Assembly: GCF_014649015.1 (NCBI RefSeq)
Contig: NZ_BMSF01000006.1
Location: 248,001 to 312,000, forward strand
Reading direction: 5' to 3'
Origin: Streptomyces narbonensis
GTDB taxonomy: Bacteria; Actinomycetota; Actinomycetes; Streptomycetales; Streptomycetaceae
Length of the DNA: 64,000 nucleotides
Shown piece after piece: positions 35,664-45,195 of this stretch; positions within the stretch are counted from its first letter, which is position 1, and each line of letters opens with the position of its first letter. The notes beneath the pieces are model-generated. The model did no database searches, was not told the origin of the DNA, and was given only the letters and a program-made list of their open reading frames with translations. Both the position numbers and the translations under genes were made by a program.

Positions 35664-38233
35664 CCGTCCTCAAGACCTCGCTGCGCAACTTCCTCGCGCA
35701 CAAGGGACGCATGGCGCTCTCCGCCGTCGCCGTCCTCCTCTCCGTCGCCTTCGTCTCGGGGACGCTCGTCTTCACCGACACGATGAACACGACGTTCGAC
35801 AAGCTCTTCGCGTCGACCGCCTCCGACGTCAGCGTCAGCCCGAAGGGCGCGGCGGCCGAAGACGAGTCCCCGCAGACCGGCCGCCCCGAGTCCCTCCCCG
35901 CCTCGCTCGTCGAGCAGGTCAGGAAGACGGAGGGCGTCCAGGCTGCGCAGGGCGCGATCGCCTCCACCAGCGTCACCGTCGTCGACGCGAAGAACAAGAA
36001 CGTCGGGCCCACCAGCGGCGCCCCGACCATCGCCCTCAACTGGAGCCCCAACGAGCTCCGTTCGGTGGAGCTCGTCGAGGGCCACGAGCCGCGCGGCCCC
36101 ACCGACGTGGTCGTCGACGGCGCCACCGCCGAGAAGCACGGCCTGAAGATCGGCGACGAGCTGCGGACCATCGCCGTCGACGGCGACTTCACCGCGAAGA
36201 TCTCCGGCATCGTCGACTTCAAGGTCACCAACCCCGGCGCCACCCTCGTCTACTTCGACACGGCCACCGCGCAGCGCGAACTCCTCGGCAAGGAAGGCCT
36301 GTTCACGCAGGTCCAGGCCGACGCCAAGCCCGGTGTCAGCGATGACGCGCTGAAGGCGGACATCGCCGCCGCCATCGGCGACGGCTACAAGCTCCAGACC
36401 GCCGCCGAGGCCGCCGACGCGGGCCGCGAGGACGTCGCCGGATTCCTCGACGTCATGAAGTACGCGATGCTCGGCTTCGCCGGGATCGCCTTCCTCGTCG
36501 GCATCTTCCTCATCGTCAACACCTTCTCCATGCTGGTCGCCCAGCGGACCCGCGAGATCGGCCTCATGCGGGCGATCGGCTCCAGCCGCAAGCAGGTCAA
36601 CCGCTCGGTCCTCGTCGAGGCGCTGCTCCTCGGCATCGTCGGCTCGGTCGCCGGCGTCGCGGCGGGCGTCGGGCTCGCCGTCGGCCTCATGAAGCTCATG
36701 TCCTCGATGGGCATGGAGCTCTCCACCCGCGACCTCACCGTCGCCTGGACGACCCCCGCGGTCGGCCTCGCCCTCGGCATCGTCGTCACCGTCCTCGCCG
36801 CCTACGTCCCGGCCCGCCGGGCCGGCAAGGTCTCCCCGATGGCCGCCCTCCGCGACGCCGGCACCCCCGCCGACGGAAAGGCCGGACGCGTCCGGGGCGG
36901 GCTCGGCCTCGCCCTCACCGCCGCCGGAGCCGCCGCCCTGTGGGCCGCGACCCGCGCCGAAGAGGCCGGTCCCGGCTCCCTCTGGCTCGGCCTCGGCGTC
37001 GTCCTCTCCCTCCTCGGCTTCATCGTCATCGGCCCGCTCCTCGCGGGCGGTGTGGTCCGCGCCCTCGGCGTCGTCGTCCTGCGGGTCTTCGGCCCCGTCG
37101 GCCGCATGGCCGAGCGCAACGCCCTGCGCAACCCGCGCCGCACCGGCGCCACCGGCGCCGCCCTGATGATCGGCCTCGCCCTCGTCGCCTGCCTCTCGGT
37201 GGTCGGCTCCTCGATGGTCGCCTCGGCCACCGACGAGCTGGACCGCTCCGTCGGCGCCGACTTCATCGTCCAGTCCGGCACCGGCCAGCCGATCGTCCCG
37301 CAGGCGCAGGCCGCCCTGGAGAAGGTCCCCGGCCTCGACCACGTCACCGAGTACAGGTGGGTCGACGCCAAGGTCACCGACCCGCGCGGGAAGACCACGA
37401 CGGCCGACCTGGCCGCCACCGAACCGACGTACACGCAGGACCTCCGCCGGGAGACGGCCTCCGGCACCCTCGCCGACGCGTACGGCGCGGACGCGATGTC
37501 CGTCGGCAGCGACTACGCCACCGAGCACGGCGTGAAGGTCGGCGACGTGCTGACCATGGCCTTCACCGGCGGCAGGACGGCGAAGCTCAAGGTCGCGGCG
37601 ATCACCGCGGACACCGGCCAGGTCGACAACGGCGCGATGTACACCAACGTCTCCACCGTCGCCCGCTACGTCCCGGCCGACCGGATGCCGCACAGCCTGC
37701 TGCTCCTCGCCAGCGCGAAGGAGGGCCAGGAGACCCAGGCGTACGAGGCGGTCAAGAAGGCCCTCGCGCCCTACCCCCAGTACAAGGCCAGCAACCAGGC
37801 CGACTACAAGGAGGCCCTCAAGGACCAGGTCGGCCAGCTCCTCAACATCGTGTACGGGCTCCTCGCCCTCGCGATCGTCGTCGCGATCCTCGGCGTCGTG
37901 AACACCCTGGCCCTCTCGGTGGTCGAGCGGACCCGCGAGATCGGCCTCATGCGGGCCATCGGCCTCTCCCGCCGCCAGCTGCGCCGCATGATCCGCCTGG
38001 AGTCCGTGGTCATCGCCCTCTTCGGCGCCCTCCTGGGCCTCGGTCTGGGCATGGGCTGGGGCACGGCCGCCCAGAAGCTGCTGGCCCTGGAGGGCCTCGG
38101 CGTCCTGGAGATCCCCTGGCCGACGATCCTCACCGTCTTCGTCGGCTCGGCCTTCGTGGGCCTCTTCGCGGCCCTGGTCCCGGCCTTCCGCGCCGGCCGC
38201 ATGAACGTCCTGAACGCGATCGCGAGCGAGTAG
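35660..38233 (+). CDS. ABC transporter permease, FtsX/MacB type
   Basis: An 857-residue permease with the duplicated FtsX plan: N-terminal transmembrane helix, large extracytoplasmic domain, three helices with RTREIGLMRAIGSSRKQV, a middle pair of helices, a second extracytoplasmic domain and a C-terminal FtsX domain with the same RTREIGLMRAIG motif. The repeat indicates internal duplication so one chain supplies both permease halves. Starts by ATGA overlap with the ATPase gene and ends at a 13-bp hairpin. The order and position next to mfd match the core Streptomyces genome. Confidence 0.95.
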   Translation: MTVLKTSLRNFLAHKGRMALSAVAVLLSVAFVSGTLVFTDTMNTTFDKLFASTASDVSVSPKGAAAEDESPQTGRPESLPASLVEQVRKTEGVQAAQGAIASTSVTVVDAKNKNVGPTSGAPTIALNWSPNELRSVELVEGHEPRGPTDVVVDGATAEKHGLKIGDELRTIAVDGDFTAKISGIVDFKVTNPGATLVYFDTATAQRELLGKEGLFTQVQADAKPGVSDDALKADIAAAIGDGYKLQTAAEAADAGREDVAGFLDVMKYAMLGFAGIAFLVGIFLIVNTFSMLVAQRTREIGLMRAIGSSRKQVNRSVLVEALLLGIVGSVAGVAAGVGLAVGLMKLMSSMGMELSTRDLTVAWTTPAVGLALGIVVTVLAAYVPARRAGKVSPMAALRDAGTPADGKAGRVRGGLGLALTAAGAAALWAATRAEEAGPGSLWLGLGVVLSLLGFIVIGPLLAGGVVRALGVVVLRVFGPVGRMAERNALRNPRRTGATGAALMIGLALVACLSVVGSSMVASATDELDRSVGADFIVQSGTGQPIVPQAQAALEKVPGLDHVTEYRWVDAKVTDPRGKTTTADLAATEPTYTQDLRRETASGTLADAYGADAMSVGSDYATEHGVKVGDVLTMAFTGGRTAKLKVAAITADTGQVDNGAMYTNVSTVARYVPADRMPHSLLLLASAKEGQETQAYEAVKKALAPYPQYKASNQADYKEALKDQVGQLLNIVYGLLALAIVVAILGVVNTLALSVVERTREIGLMRAIGLSRRQLRRMIRLESVVIALFGALLGLGLGMGWGTAAQKLLALEGLGVLEIPWPTILTVFVGSAFVGLFAALVPAFRAGRMNVLNAIASE

Positions 38234-38257
38234 GCGCGTCGGCGGTACGCAGGACCC

Positions 38258-38295
38258 GGCGGCCCCGGTGTGCGACGACACGCACCGGGGCCGCC
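38258..38295 (+). terminator. Terminator of the ABC transporter operon
   Basis: A perfect 13-bp stem (38258-38270 with 38283-38295) around a 12-base loop, 25 bp after the permease stop. The rest of the 233-bp gap to mfd should hold the mfd promoter, for which I see no clear boxes. Confidence 0.85.
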
Positions 38296-38466
38296 CGCCG
38301 TCCGGGAGCGGGATCGGCCATCCCTCCGAGTGGCGCCTTTCCTTCGGGCGAGCGACAGCGGCACGTCGTAGGCTGGGCACCCCGGCCCGTGCGACGTGTC
38401 GGGCCGTTCGCGTTGCCCGCCCCGCGCCACCGCGCCCCGTACTCCGAACCCGGGATGGAAAGCTCC

Positions 38467-41400
38467 ATGAGCCTGCACGGCCTGCTCGATGTAGTCGTCA
38501 AGGACGCGGCTCTCGCCGAGGCGGTGAAGGCCGCCGCCGACGGGAACCGCCCGCACGTCGACCTGGTCGGGCCCGCCGCCGCCCGGCCCTTCGCCGTGGC
38601 CGCGCTGGCCCGCGACTCGGGGCGCCCGGTCCTCGCGGTCACCGCGACCGGCCGGGAGGCCGAGGACCTGGCCGCCGCCCTGCGCTCGCTCCTCGACCCC
38701 GACACGGTCGCCGAGTACCCCTCCTGGGAGACCCTGCCGCACGAGCGGCTCTCGCCCCGCTCCGACACCGTCGGCCGACGCCTCGCCGTGCTGCGACGCC
38801 TCGCGCACCCCCGCGACGACGACCCGGCCGCCGGCCCCGTCAGCGTCGTCGTCGCACCCATCCGCTCCGTGCTCCAGCCGCAGGTCAAGGGCCTCGGCGA
38901 CCTGGAGCCCGTGGCGCTGCGCAGCGGCCAGACGGCGGATCTGAACGAGATCGTCGAGGGCCTCGCGGCCGCCGCGTACTCCCGCGTCGAGCTCGTCGAG
39001 AAGCGCGGCGAGTTCGCCGTGCGCGGCGGCATCCTGGACGTCTTCCCGCCCACCGAGGAGCACCCGCTCCGCATCGAGTTCTGGGGCGACGACGTCGAGG
39101 AGATCCGCTACTTCAAGGTGGCGGACCAGCGCTCCCTCGAAGTCGCCGAGCACGGCCTGTGGGCGCCGCCCTGCCGCGAACTGCTCCTCACGGATGACGT
39201 ACGGGAGAGGGCGGCGGCGCTCGCCGTCGAACACCCCGAGCTCGGCGAGCTGCTCAACAAGATCGCCGAGGGGATCGCCGTCGAGGGCATGGAGTCCCTG
39301 GCCCCGGTCCTCGTCGACGACATGGAGCTGCTGCTCGACGTGCTCCCGAAGGGCGCCATGACCGTCGTCTGCGACCCGGAGCGGGTCCGCACACGGGCCG
39401 CCGACCTGGTGGCGACCTCGCAGGAGTTCCTCCAGGCCTCGTGGGCGGCGACCGCGGGCGGCGGCGAGGCCCCGATCGACGTCGGCGCGGCCTCCTTGTG
39501 GGGGATCGCGGACGTCCGAGACCGGGCGCGCGAGCTGGACATCGCCTGGTGGTCGGTGTCGCCGTTCGCGGCGGACGAGGTCCTGTCGGGGGACACCCTG
39601 ACCCTCGGCATGCGCGCCCCCGAGTCGTACCGCGGCGACACCGCCCGCGCGCTCGCCGACACCAAGGGCTGGCTGGCCGAGGGCTGGCGAACGGTGTACG
39701 TCACGGAGGCCCACGGCCCCGCCACCCGCACGGTCGAGGTCCTCGGCGGCGAGGGCATCGCCGCCCGCCTCGACGCGGACCTCGCGGAGATCGCGCCGTC
39801 CGTCGTGCACGTGTCGACCGGCTCCATCGACTACGGCTTCGTCGACCCGGCGCTGAAGCTCGCCGTCCTCACCGAGACCGACCTGTCCGGCCAGAAGGCG
39901 GCCGGCAAGGACGGCCAGCGGATGCCGGCCAAGCGCCGCAAGACCATCGACCCGCTGACCCTGGAGGTCGGCGACTACATCGTCCACGAGCAGCACGGCG
40001 TCGGCCGGTACGTGGAGATGGTCCAGCGGACCGTGCAGGGCGCGACCCGCGAGTACCTCCTCGTCGAGTACGCCCCCGCCAAGCGCGGCCAGCCCGGCGA
40101 CCGGCTGTACATCCCCACCGACCAGCTGGAGCAGGTCACCAAGTACGTCGGCGGCGAGGCGCCCACCCTGCACCGCCTCGGCGGCGCGGACTGGACGAAG
40201 ACGAAGGCGCGCGCGAAGAAGGCCGTCAAGGAGATCGCCGCCGACCTGATCAAGCTGTACTCGGCCCGCATGGCGGCCCCCGGCCACGCCTTCGGCCAGG
40301 ACACGCCCTGGCAGCGCGAGCTGGAGGACGCCTTCCCGTACGCGGAGACCCCCGACCAGCTCTCCACGATCGCCGAGGTCAAGGAGGACATGGAGAAGAC
40401 GGTCCCCATGGACCGTCTGATCTGCGGCGACGTCGGCTACGGCAAGACGGAGATCGCGGTGCGAGCCGCCTTCAAGGCCGTCCAGGACGGCAAGCAGGTC
40501 GCCGTCCTCGTCCCGACGACGCTGCTCGTCCAGCAGCACTTCGGCACGTTCAGCGAGCGGTACTCGCAGTTCCCGGTGAACGTCCGGGCGCTCTCCCGCT
40601 TCCAGACCGACACCGAGTCGAAGGCGACCCTGGAGGGGCTCCGGGAGGGCTCGGTCGACGTCGTCATCGGCACCCACCGGCTCTTCGCCTCCGAGACGAA
40701 GTTCAAGGACCTGGGCCTGGTCATCGTCGACGAGGAGCAGCGCTTCGGCGTCGAGCACAAGGAGCAGCTGAAGAAGCTCCGGGCCAACGTCGACGTGCTG
40801 ACGATGTCCGCAACCCCGATCCCGCGCACCCTGGAGATGGCGGTCACCGGCATCCGCGAGATGTCGACGATCACCACCCCGCCGGAGGAGCGCCACCCGG
40901 TCCTCACCTTCGTCGGCCCGTACGAGGAGAAGCAGATCGGCGCCGCGATCCGGCGCGAACTCCTGCGCGAGGGGCAGGTCTTCTACATCCACAACCGCGT
41001 CGACTCGATCGACCGGGCGGCGGCGCGGCTGCGCGAGATCGTGCCGGAGGCGCGGATCGCCACGGCCCACGGCCAGATGTCGGAATCGGCTCTGGAGCAG
41101 GTCGTCGTCGACTTCTGGGAGAAGAAGTTCGACGTGCTCGTCTCGACGACGATCGTCGAATCGGGCATCGACATCTCCAACGCCAACACCCTGATCGTCG
41201 AGCGCGGCGACAACTTCGGCCTCTCGCAGCTCCACCAGCTGCGCGGCCGCGTCGGCCGTGGCCGCGAGCGCGGTTACGCGTACTTCCTGTACCCGCCGGA
41301 GAAGCCGCTGACGGAGACCGCGCACGAGCGGCTCGCGACGATCGCCCAGCACACCGAGATGGGCGCCGGCATGTACGTGGCGATGAAGGACCTGGAGATC

Positions 41401-41997
41401 CGCGGCGCGGGCAACCTCCTCGGCGGCGAGCAGTCCGGCCACATCGCGGGCGTCGGCTTCGACCTGTACGTCCGCATGGTCGGCGAGGCGGTCGCGGACT
41501 ACCGGGCGCAGATGGAGGGCGGCGCGGAGGAGGAGGCGCCGCTGGAGGTCAAGATCGAGCTCCCGGTCGACGCCCACATGCCGCACGACTACGCGCCGGG
41601 CGAGCGGCTCCGCCTCCAGGCCTACCGCTCGATCGCCTCAGCGAACTCGGAGGAGGACATCAGGGCCGTACGCGAGGAACTCACCGACCGCTACGGCAAG
41701 CTGCCGGAGCCGGTCGAGAACCTGCTCCTGGTCGCGGGCCTGCGGATGCTGGCGCGGGCGTGCGGCGTGGGCGAGATCGTCCTCCAGGGCCCGAACATCC
41801 GCTTCGCCCCGGTGGAGCTGCGCGAGTCGCAGGAGCTGCGCCTGAAGCGCCTGTACCCGCGCACGGTCATCAAGCCGGCGGTCCACCAGATCCTGGTGCC
41901 GCGGCCGACGAGCGGGAAGATCGGCGGGAAGCCGGTGGTGGGGCGCGAACTGCTCGCGTGGACGGGCGAGTTCCTCACGACGATCCTGGGATCGTGA
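38467..41997 (+). CDS. mfd: Transcription-repair coupling factor
   Basis: Removes RNA polymerase stalled at DNA lesions and recruits UvrA. A 1176-residue protein: UvrB-like N-terminal part (EYPSWETLPHERLSP), the RNA-polymerase-interacting CarD-like domain (VGDYIVHEQHGVGRYVEM near residue 500), RecG-type translocase with Walker A GDVGYGKTE (Lys660), DEEQ at 755-758 and SATPIPRTLEMA, and the C-terminal TRCF domain. ATG 38467 with GGAAAG 5 bases upstream is preferred over ATG 38455. The reading frame is open far upstream without coding sense. Confidence 0.95.
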   Translation: MSLHGLLDVVVKDAALAEAVKAAADGNRPHVDLVGPAAARPFAVAALARDSGRPVLAVTATGREAEDLAAALRSLLDPDTVAEYPSWETLPHERLSPRSDTVGRRLAVLRRLAHPRDDDPAAGPVSVVVAPIRSVLQPQVKGLGDLEPVALRSGQTADLNEIVEGLAAAAYSRVELVEKRGEFAVRGGILDVFPPTEEHPLRIEFWGDDVEEIRYFKVADQRSLEVAEHGLWAPPCRELLLTDDVRERAAALAVEHPELGELLNKIAEGIAVEGMESLAPVLVDDMELLLDVLPKGAMTVVCDPERVRTRAADLVATSQEFLQASWAATAGGGEAPIDVGAASLWGIADVRDRARELDIAWWSVSPFAADEVLSGDTLTLGMRAPESYRGDTARALADTKGWLAEGWRTVYVTEAHGPATRTVEVLGGEGIAARLDADLAEIAPSVVHVSTGSIDYGFVDPALKLAVLTETDLSGQKAAGKDGQRMPAKRRKTIDPLTLEVGDYIVHEQHGVGRYVEMVQRTVQGATREYLLVEYAPAKRGQPGDRLYIPTDQLEQVTKYVGGEAPTLHRLGGADWTKTKARAKKAVKEIAADLIKLYSARMAAPGHAFGQDTPWQRELEDAFPYAETPDQLSTIAEVKEDMEKTVPMDRLICGDVGYGKTEIAVRAAFKAVQDGKQVAVLVPTTLLVQQHFGTFSERYSQFPVNVRALSRFQTDTESKATLEGLREGSVDVVIGTHRLFASETKFKDLGLVIVDEEQRFGVEHKEQLKKLRANVDVLTMSATPIPRTLEMAVTGIREMSTITTPPEERHPVLTFVGPYEEKQIGAAIRRELLREGQVFYIHNRVDSIDRAAARLREIVPEARIATAHGQMSESALEQVVVDFWEKKFDVLVSTTIVESGIDISNANTLIVERGDNFGLSQLHQLRGRVGRGRERGYAYFLYPPEKPLTETAHERLATIAQHTEMGAGMYVAMKDLEIRGAGNLLGGEQSGHIAGVGFDLYVRMVGEAVADYRAQMEGGAEEEAPLEVKIELPVDAHMPHDYAPGERLRLQAYRSIASANSEEDIRAVREELTDRYGKLPEPVENLLLVAGLRMLARACGVGEIVLQGPNIRFAPVELRESQELRLKRLYPRTVIKPAVHQILVPRPTSGKIGGKPVVGRELLAWTGEFLTTILGS

Positions 41998-42032
41998 CAC
42001 TCTGACCGTTCCCCGTCCGGCAGGATGTCCCC

Positions 42033-42260
42033 ATGTCGGACGGGGGACGAGGGAGCTGGACGGTACGGGGCCGGCTGCTGGGCGCGGGCCTGCTCGCCCT
42101 GGCGGTGGCGGGCGTCCTGTGGGCCCTGGACGGCGAGGACGCGGCCGGGCCGATTGATGGGGCGTCCGTCTCCGCCGGGCTGATGCGGACCTCCGGCGCC
42201 GTCTACCAGTTCCGGCACCGGGAGTTCCAGGAGTGGCTGGTGCGGCACCCCGAGCCGTAG
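42033..42260 (+). CDS. Small single-pass membrane protein
   Basis: A 75-residue ORF, 35 bp after mfd on the same strand. A basic start (VRGRLLGAG) and one hydrophobic segment (LLALAVAGVLWAL) suggest a membrane anchor or signal, followed by a short polar domain ending QFRHREFQEWLVRHPEP. ATG 42033 has a weak AGGA site. No family is recognised. It may be co-transcribed with mfd. Its coding status is plausible but unproven. Confidence 0.5.
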   Translation: MSDGGRGSWTVRGRLLGAGLLALAVAGVLWALDGEDAAGPIDGASVSAGLMRTSGAVYQFRHREFQEWLVRHPEP

Positions 42261-42284
42261 GGGCGGGGCGCCGCACCACGGGGG

Positions 42285-43562
42285 CTACAACTCGTCCAGG
42301 TCCACCGCCGCGGCCATCGCCTCGTAGCCCGCGTCGTTCGGGTGGAGGCCGTCGCCGGAGGCGTACGCCGGGAGGATGCGGTCCGGGTCCGCCGGGTCCG
42401 CGACCGCCCGGTCGAAGTCGACGACCGCGTCGTACGCGCCGGAGGTGCGGATCCAGTCGTTGACGGCCTCCCGCTTGGCCTCGTTCGCCGGGGTGTCGTA
42501 GTACGAGCCCTTGACCGGGGTGAGGGTCGCGCCGACGATCTTGAGGCCCTTCGCGTGCGCCTCGCGGATCAGGGTGCGGTGGCCCGCTATCAGGCGCGCG
42601 GCGGAGACGTCGGGGGTGGGCGGGGCCGGGAAGGTCGCCGTGCTGCCGCCGATGTCGTTGATGCCTTCGAGGACGATCACGGTCCGGACGCCGGGTTCCG
42701 CCAGCACGTCCTGCCGGAAGCGCTTGAGGCCCTTCTCGCCCGCCCAGGTGGTGTCGTTGACGACCTGGTTGCCGGCGATGCCGTGGTTGACGACGGCGCG
42801 CTGGCGTCCGGCCGCGGCGAGGCGTTCCGCCAGCTCGTCGGGGTAGCGGCCGTTCGTGTCGGGCGTGGAGCCGACGCCGTCGGTGATGGAGTCGCCGAAG
42901 GTCACGACACCGTTCCGGCGTCCGGAGTCCCGGCCGCCGGTGACCTCGACGCCGGAGAGGAAGTACCAGGACGCGCTGGTCTCCTGGAAGGCCGCGCCGG
43001 TCAGGTCGCCGCGGTGGTCGCCGGCGGCGCGGTAGCTGGTGGCCGAGGCGAAGTGGTGGAAGGTGGTGGGGCCGGTCCTCTCCGCGAGGTAGAGGGTGAC
43101 GGTGAGCGAGCCGAAGGCCTCGACGGGGAGGTTGGCGGCGTCGCTGAGGAGGGTGCCGCCGGCCGGGACCGTCACGGACGCGCGGCCGTCGAAGCGGAGT
43201 TGGCGTACGGAGCCGGGGCGCACCGCGCCGCCCTCGGCGGTCCGGGCCGCGGTCGCGCCCGCGATCCGCAGCGGAGTGGAGCCGTAACGGTTCGTCAGCT
43301 CGATCCGGGCGCGGGTGCCGCCGGTGGTGACCCGGACGACCTGGCGGACCGTGTGGTTGTCGAAGCCCTGCTGCGACCAGTTGGCGGTGAAGGGCGCGGT
43401 CGGCGACTGCGGGGACGCGGCCCAGGCGGCACGCCAGGGGGAGCCCTTGTGGCCGGAGCCGGAGCCGGAGCCGGTCTCGGCGAGGGCGGTGGGGGCCAGG
43501 CCGAGGGCGGCGGCGGTCAGGAGGGCGAGGGTGGTGCGGCGCAGGGTGTTCGACGTTTGCAT
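42285..43562 (-). CDS. Secreted SGNH/GDSL hydrolase
   Basis: A 425-residue exported esterase or lipase. Signal peptide 1-29 (ALLTAAALGLAPTALA), a short Gly/Ser linker, an N-terminal beta-sandwich domain, then the SGNH fold: block I GDSITDG with the catalytic Ser, block II GIAGNQ, block III GINDIGG and block V DGLHPND with the Asp-x-x-His pair. Members of this secreted Streptomyces group act on acyl esters or acetylated polysaccharides; the substrate is not known here. It ends 24 bp from the small ORF on the other strand. Confidence 0.93.
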   Translation of the reverse strand: MQTSNTLRRTTLALLTAAALGLAPTALAETGSGSGSGHKGSPWRAAWAASPQSPTAPFTANWSQQGFDNHTVRQVVRVTTGGTRARIELTNRYGSTPLRIAGATAARTAEGGAVRPGSVRQLRFDGRASVTVPAGGTLLSDAANLPVEAFGSLTVTLYLAERTGPTTFHHFASATSYRAAGDHRGDLTGAAFQETSASWYFLSGVEVTGGRDSGRRNGVVTFGDSITDGVGSTPDTNGRYPDELAERLAAAGRQRAVVNHGIAGNQVVNDTTWAGEKGLKRFRQDVLAEPGVRTVIVLEGINDIGGSTATFPAPPTPDVSAARLIAGHRTLIREAHAKGLKIVGATLTPVKGSYYDTPANEAKREAVNDWIRTSGAYDAVVDFDRAVADPADPDRILPAYASGDGLHPNDAGYEAMAAAVDLDEL

Positions 43563-43610
43563 GCTGGCATCAATTGCGGGCAGGCGCGGGCTATTCCCGG
43601 TCGTCGGGAA

Positions 43611-44192
43611 TCAACTCCGGTCCTTCTGCGGGAGTTGGCCGGTGAAGAGGAGTCCGGTGAGCGAGCGGAAGTAGTCCTCCGGCTCCCGGTCGCCCAGGGC
43701 CGCCTCGATGTTTCCGGTGAGGACCAGGGTCGCGAAGCCGTGGGCGAGGGACCAGGCCGCGATGCCCGCCGTGCGGGCGTCCGGGACGTCCGGCAGGCCG
43801 GCGACGCCCGCCCGGAGTTCGGCGGAGGCGCGTTCCTTCGCGGCCAGGAGCTCCGGGTCGTCGGCGCGGAGCAGGTCCGGCTGGAACATGACCTGGAAGT
43901 GGGCCGGGTGCTCCGTCGCGAACCGCACGTACCGCACGCCGCGTTCGCGCAGCTCGGGCGTGCCGGCGAGGGCCGCGGCCAGGAGGTCGTACCCCTCGGT
44001 GGCGATGGCCGTGAGGAGGCCGGTGCGGTCCTTGAAGTGGTGGGCGGGGGCGGCGTGGGAGACGCCGGCGCGGCGGGCGAGGTCGCGCAGGCTCAGCGCC
44101 CCGGGGCCCTCGGCGGCGATCACGTCGAGGGCGGCGGCGAGGACGGACTGCCGCAGGTCGCCGTGGTGGTAGGTCTTCCGGCTCGGACTCAT
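43611..44192 (-). CDS. TetR-family regulator with WHG-type C-terminal domain
   Basis: A 193-residue repressor: YHHGDLRQSVLAAALDVIAAEG, then the helix-turn-helix LRDLARRAGVSHAAPAHHFKDRTGLLTAIA, then the WHG-type ligand domain with AWSLAHGFATLVLTGN. It is divergent from the gene at 44299 across 106 bp that hold two copies of an imperfect palindrome overlapping a promoter, so it most likely represses that gene and itself. Ligand unknown. Confidence 0.92.
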   Translation of the reverse strand: MSPSRKTYHHGDLRQSVLAAALDVIAAEGPGALSLRDLARRAGVSHAAPAHHFKDRTGLLTAIATEGYDLLAAALAGTPELRERGVRYVRFATEHPAHFQVMFQPDLLRADDPELLAAKERASAELRAGVAGLPDVPDARTAGIAAWSLAHGFATLVLTGNIEAALGDREPEDYFRSLTGLLFTGQLPQKDRS

Positions 44193-44210
44193 GGGGGCAG
44201 CCTAGCCCTC

Positions 44211-44266
44211 ATCTAGTCGTTGACAAGTTGGCTCTCGGGGCGCAGTATCTAGTCAGTGACAAGTTG
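44211..44266 (+). promoter_or_regulatory. Promoter with duplicated TetR operator
   Basis: Two 20-bp sites, 44211-44230 and 44247-44266, differ at two bases and start 36 bp apart. Each contains the imperfect palindrome CTAGTC-N3-GACAAG. The first overlaps a consensus -35 TTGACA (44220-44225); after a 17-bp spacer comes CAGTAT (44243-44248) as -10, and the second site begins within it. Repressor at both sites would block the promoter of 44299 completely. Confidence 0.8.
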
Positions 44267-44298
44267 ATGGTCCGCCGTCATCGCGAGAGGGGTACCCC

Positions 44299-45159
44299 GT
44301 GGAATCCACACGCGTACGTCAGATGTGGCACCTGCTCGAACCGCTGCACGCCCTGCTCTACTACGCCCCCGAGGCCTTCGACGAGGCCGCCGCCCTCGGC
44401 TACGACACCGCCGAGCGCTGGCCCTCCTACTTCGCCTGGCGCTCCGCCCCGCTGGGAGCGCCAGGCCCGGTCGGGGTCACCTCGGCCTTCTACAGCTTCA
44501 GCCCCGGGATGGTCGCCCGCTACGTCCCGGGCGCGCCCTCCGCGCCCCCCGTCGACGTCCTCGCCGCCCGCCTCCGCGCCGTCGACCGCACCTACCGGGC
44601 CGTCCTCGGCGAGGACACGGTCAAGAGCCCCGAGCTCGCCGAGGCCGCCGCCCTCGCCCGCCGCGCCGCCGAGGCCGCCGGGACGGAGGGACGCCCCCTC
44701 GCCGCCGCCAACGCCGCCCTGCCCTGGCCCGAGGCCCCGCACCTCGTCCTCTGGCAGGCCGCGACGATCCTGCGCGAGCACCGCGGCGACGGCCACCTCG
44801 CCGCGCTCCTCGTCGCCGGGCTCGACCCGGTCGAGGCGCTCGTCTCCTTCGCGGCGATCGGCGCCGCCCCCGAGCCGGTCTTCGAGAGCCGGGGCTGGAG
44901 CGCGGCCGAGTGGGCGGCCGCCCGCGAGCGCCTCACCGCCCGCGGGGTCCTGGACGAGGACGGCGCCGTCACCGAAGTGGGCCGCGCCCTGCGCGCCGAG
45001 GTCGAGCTGCGTACGGACGAACTGGCCGCCGCGCCCTGGGCCGCCCTCGGCCCCGAGGACACGGCCCGCCTCGCCGAACTCCTCGGCGGCCCCTGGCTGT
45101 CGGCGATCGGCTCCGGCCTGCTCCCCTCCGAGAACACCCTCGGCATCGGCAAGGTGTGA
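44299..45159 (+). CDS. SCO6745/SalK-like protein, probable target of the adjacent TetR
   Basis: A 286-residue soluble protein with an N-terminal WHLLEPLHALLYYAPEAFDEAAALGYD and a helical, Ala-rich body with a winged-helix-like segment (AAEWAAARERLTARGVLDEDGAVTEVGRALRAEVE). This pattern resembles the SCO6745/SalK group of actinobacterial proteins, whose activity is unknown to me. GTG 44299 has GAGAGGGG upstream. Its promoter carries two operator copies next to the divergent TetR gene, which suggests tight, ligand-inducible expression. Confidence 0.78.
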   Translation: MESTRVRQMWHLLEPLHALLYYAPEAFDEAAALGYDTAERWPSYFAWRSAPLGAPGPVGVTSAFYSFSPGMVARYVPGAPSAPPVDVLAARLRAVDRTYRAVLGEDTVKSPELAEAAALARRAAEAAGTEGRPLAAANAALPWPEAPHLVLWQAATILREHRGDGHLAALLVAGLDPVEALVSFAAIGAAPEPVFESRGWSAAEWAAARERLTARGVLDEDGAVTEVGRALRAEVELRTDELAAAPWAALGPEDTARLAELLGGPWLSAIGSGLLPSENTLGIGKV

Positions 45160-45195
45160 GGCCGGAGCGTCACGGGGATTCACGCGTCACGTGAC

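Noticed and set aside
37804..41586. A 1260-codon minus-strand frame antisense to mfd
   Set aside because: High-GC codon bias leaves antisense frames open; composition is Val/Asp/Arg shadow, and mfd is unambiguous.
42033..42260. Second short ORF at 42233-42463 on the plus strand
   Set aside because: Arg/Pro-rich shadow of the SGNH hydrolase gene; no ribosome site. Only 42033-42260 is kept, with modest confidence.
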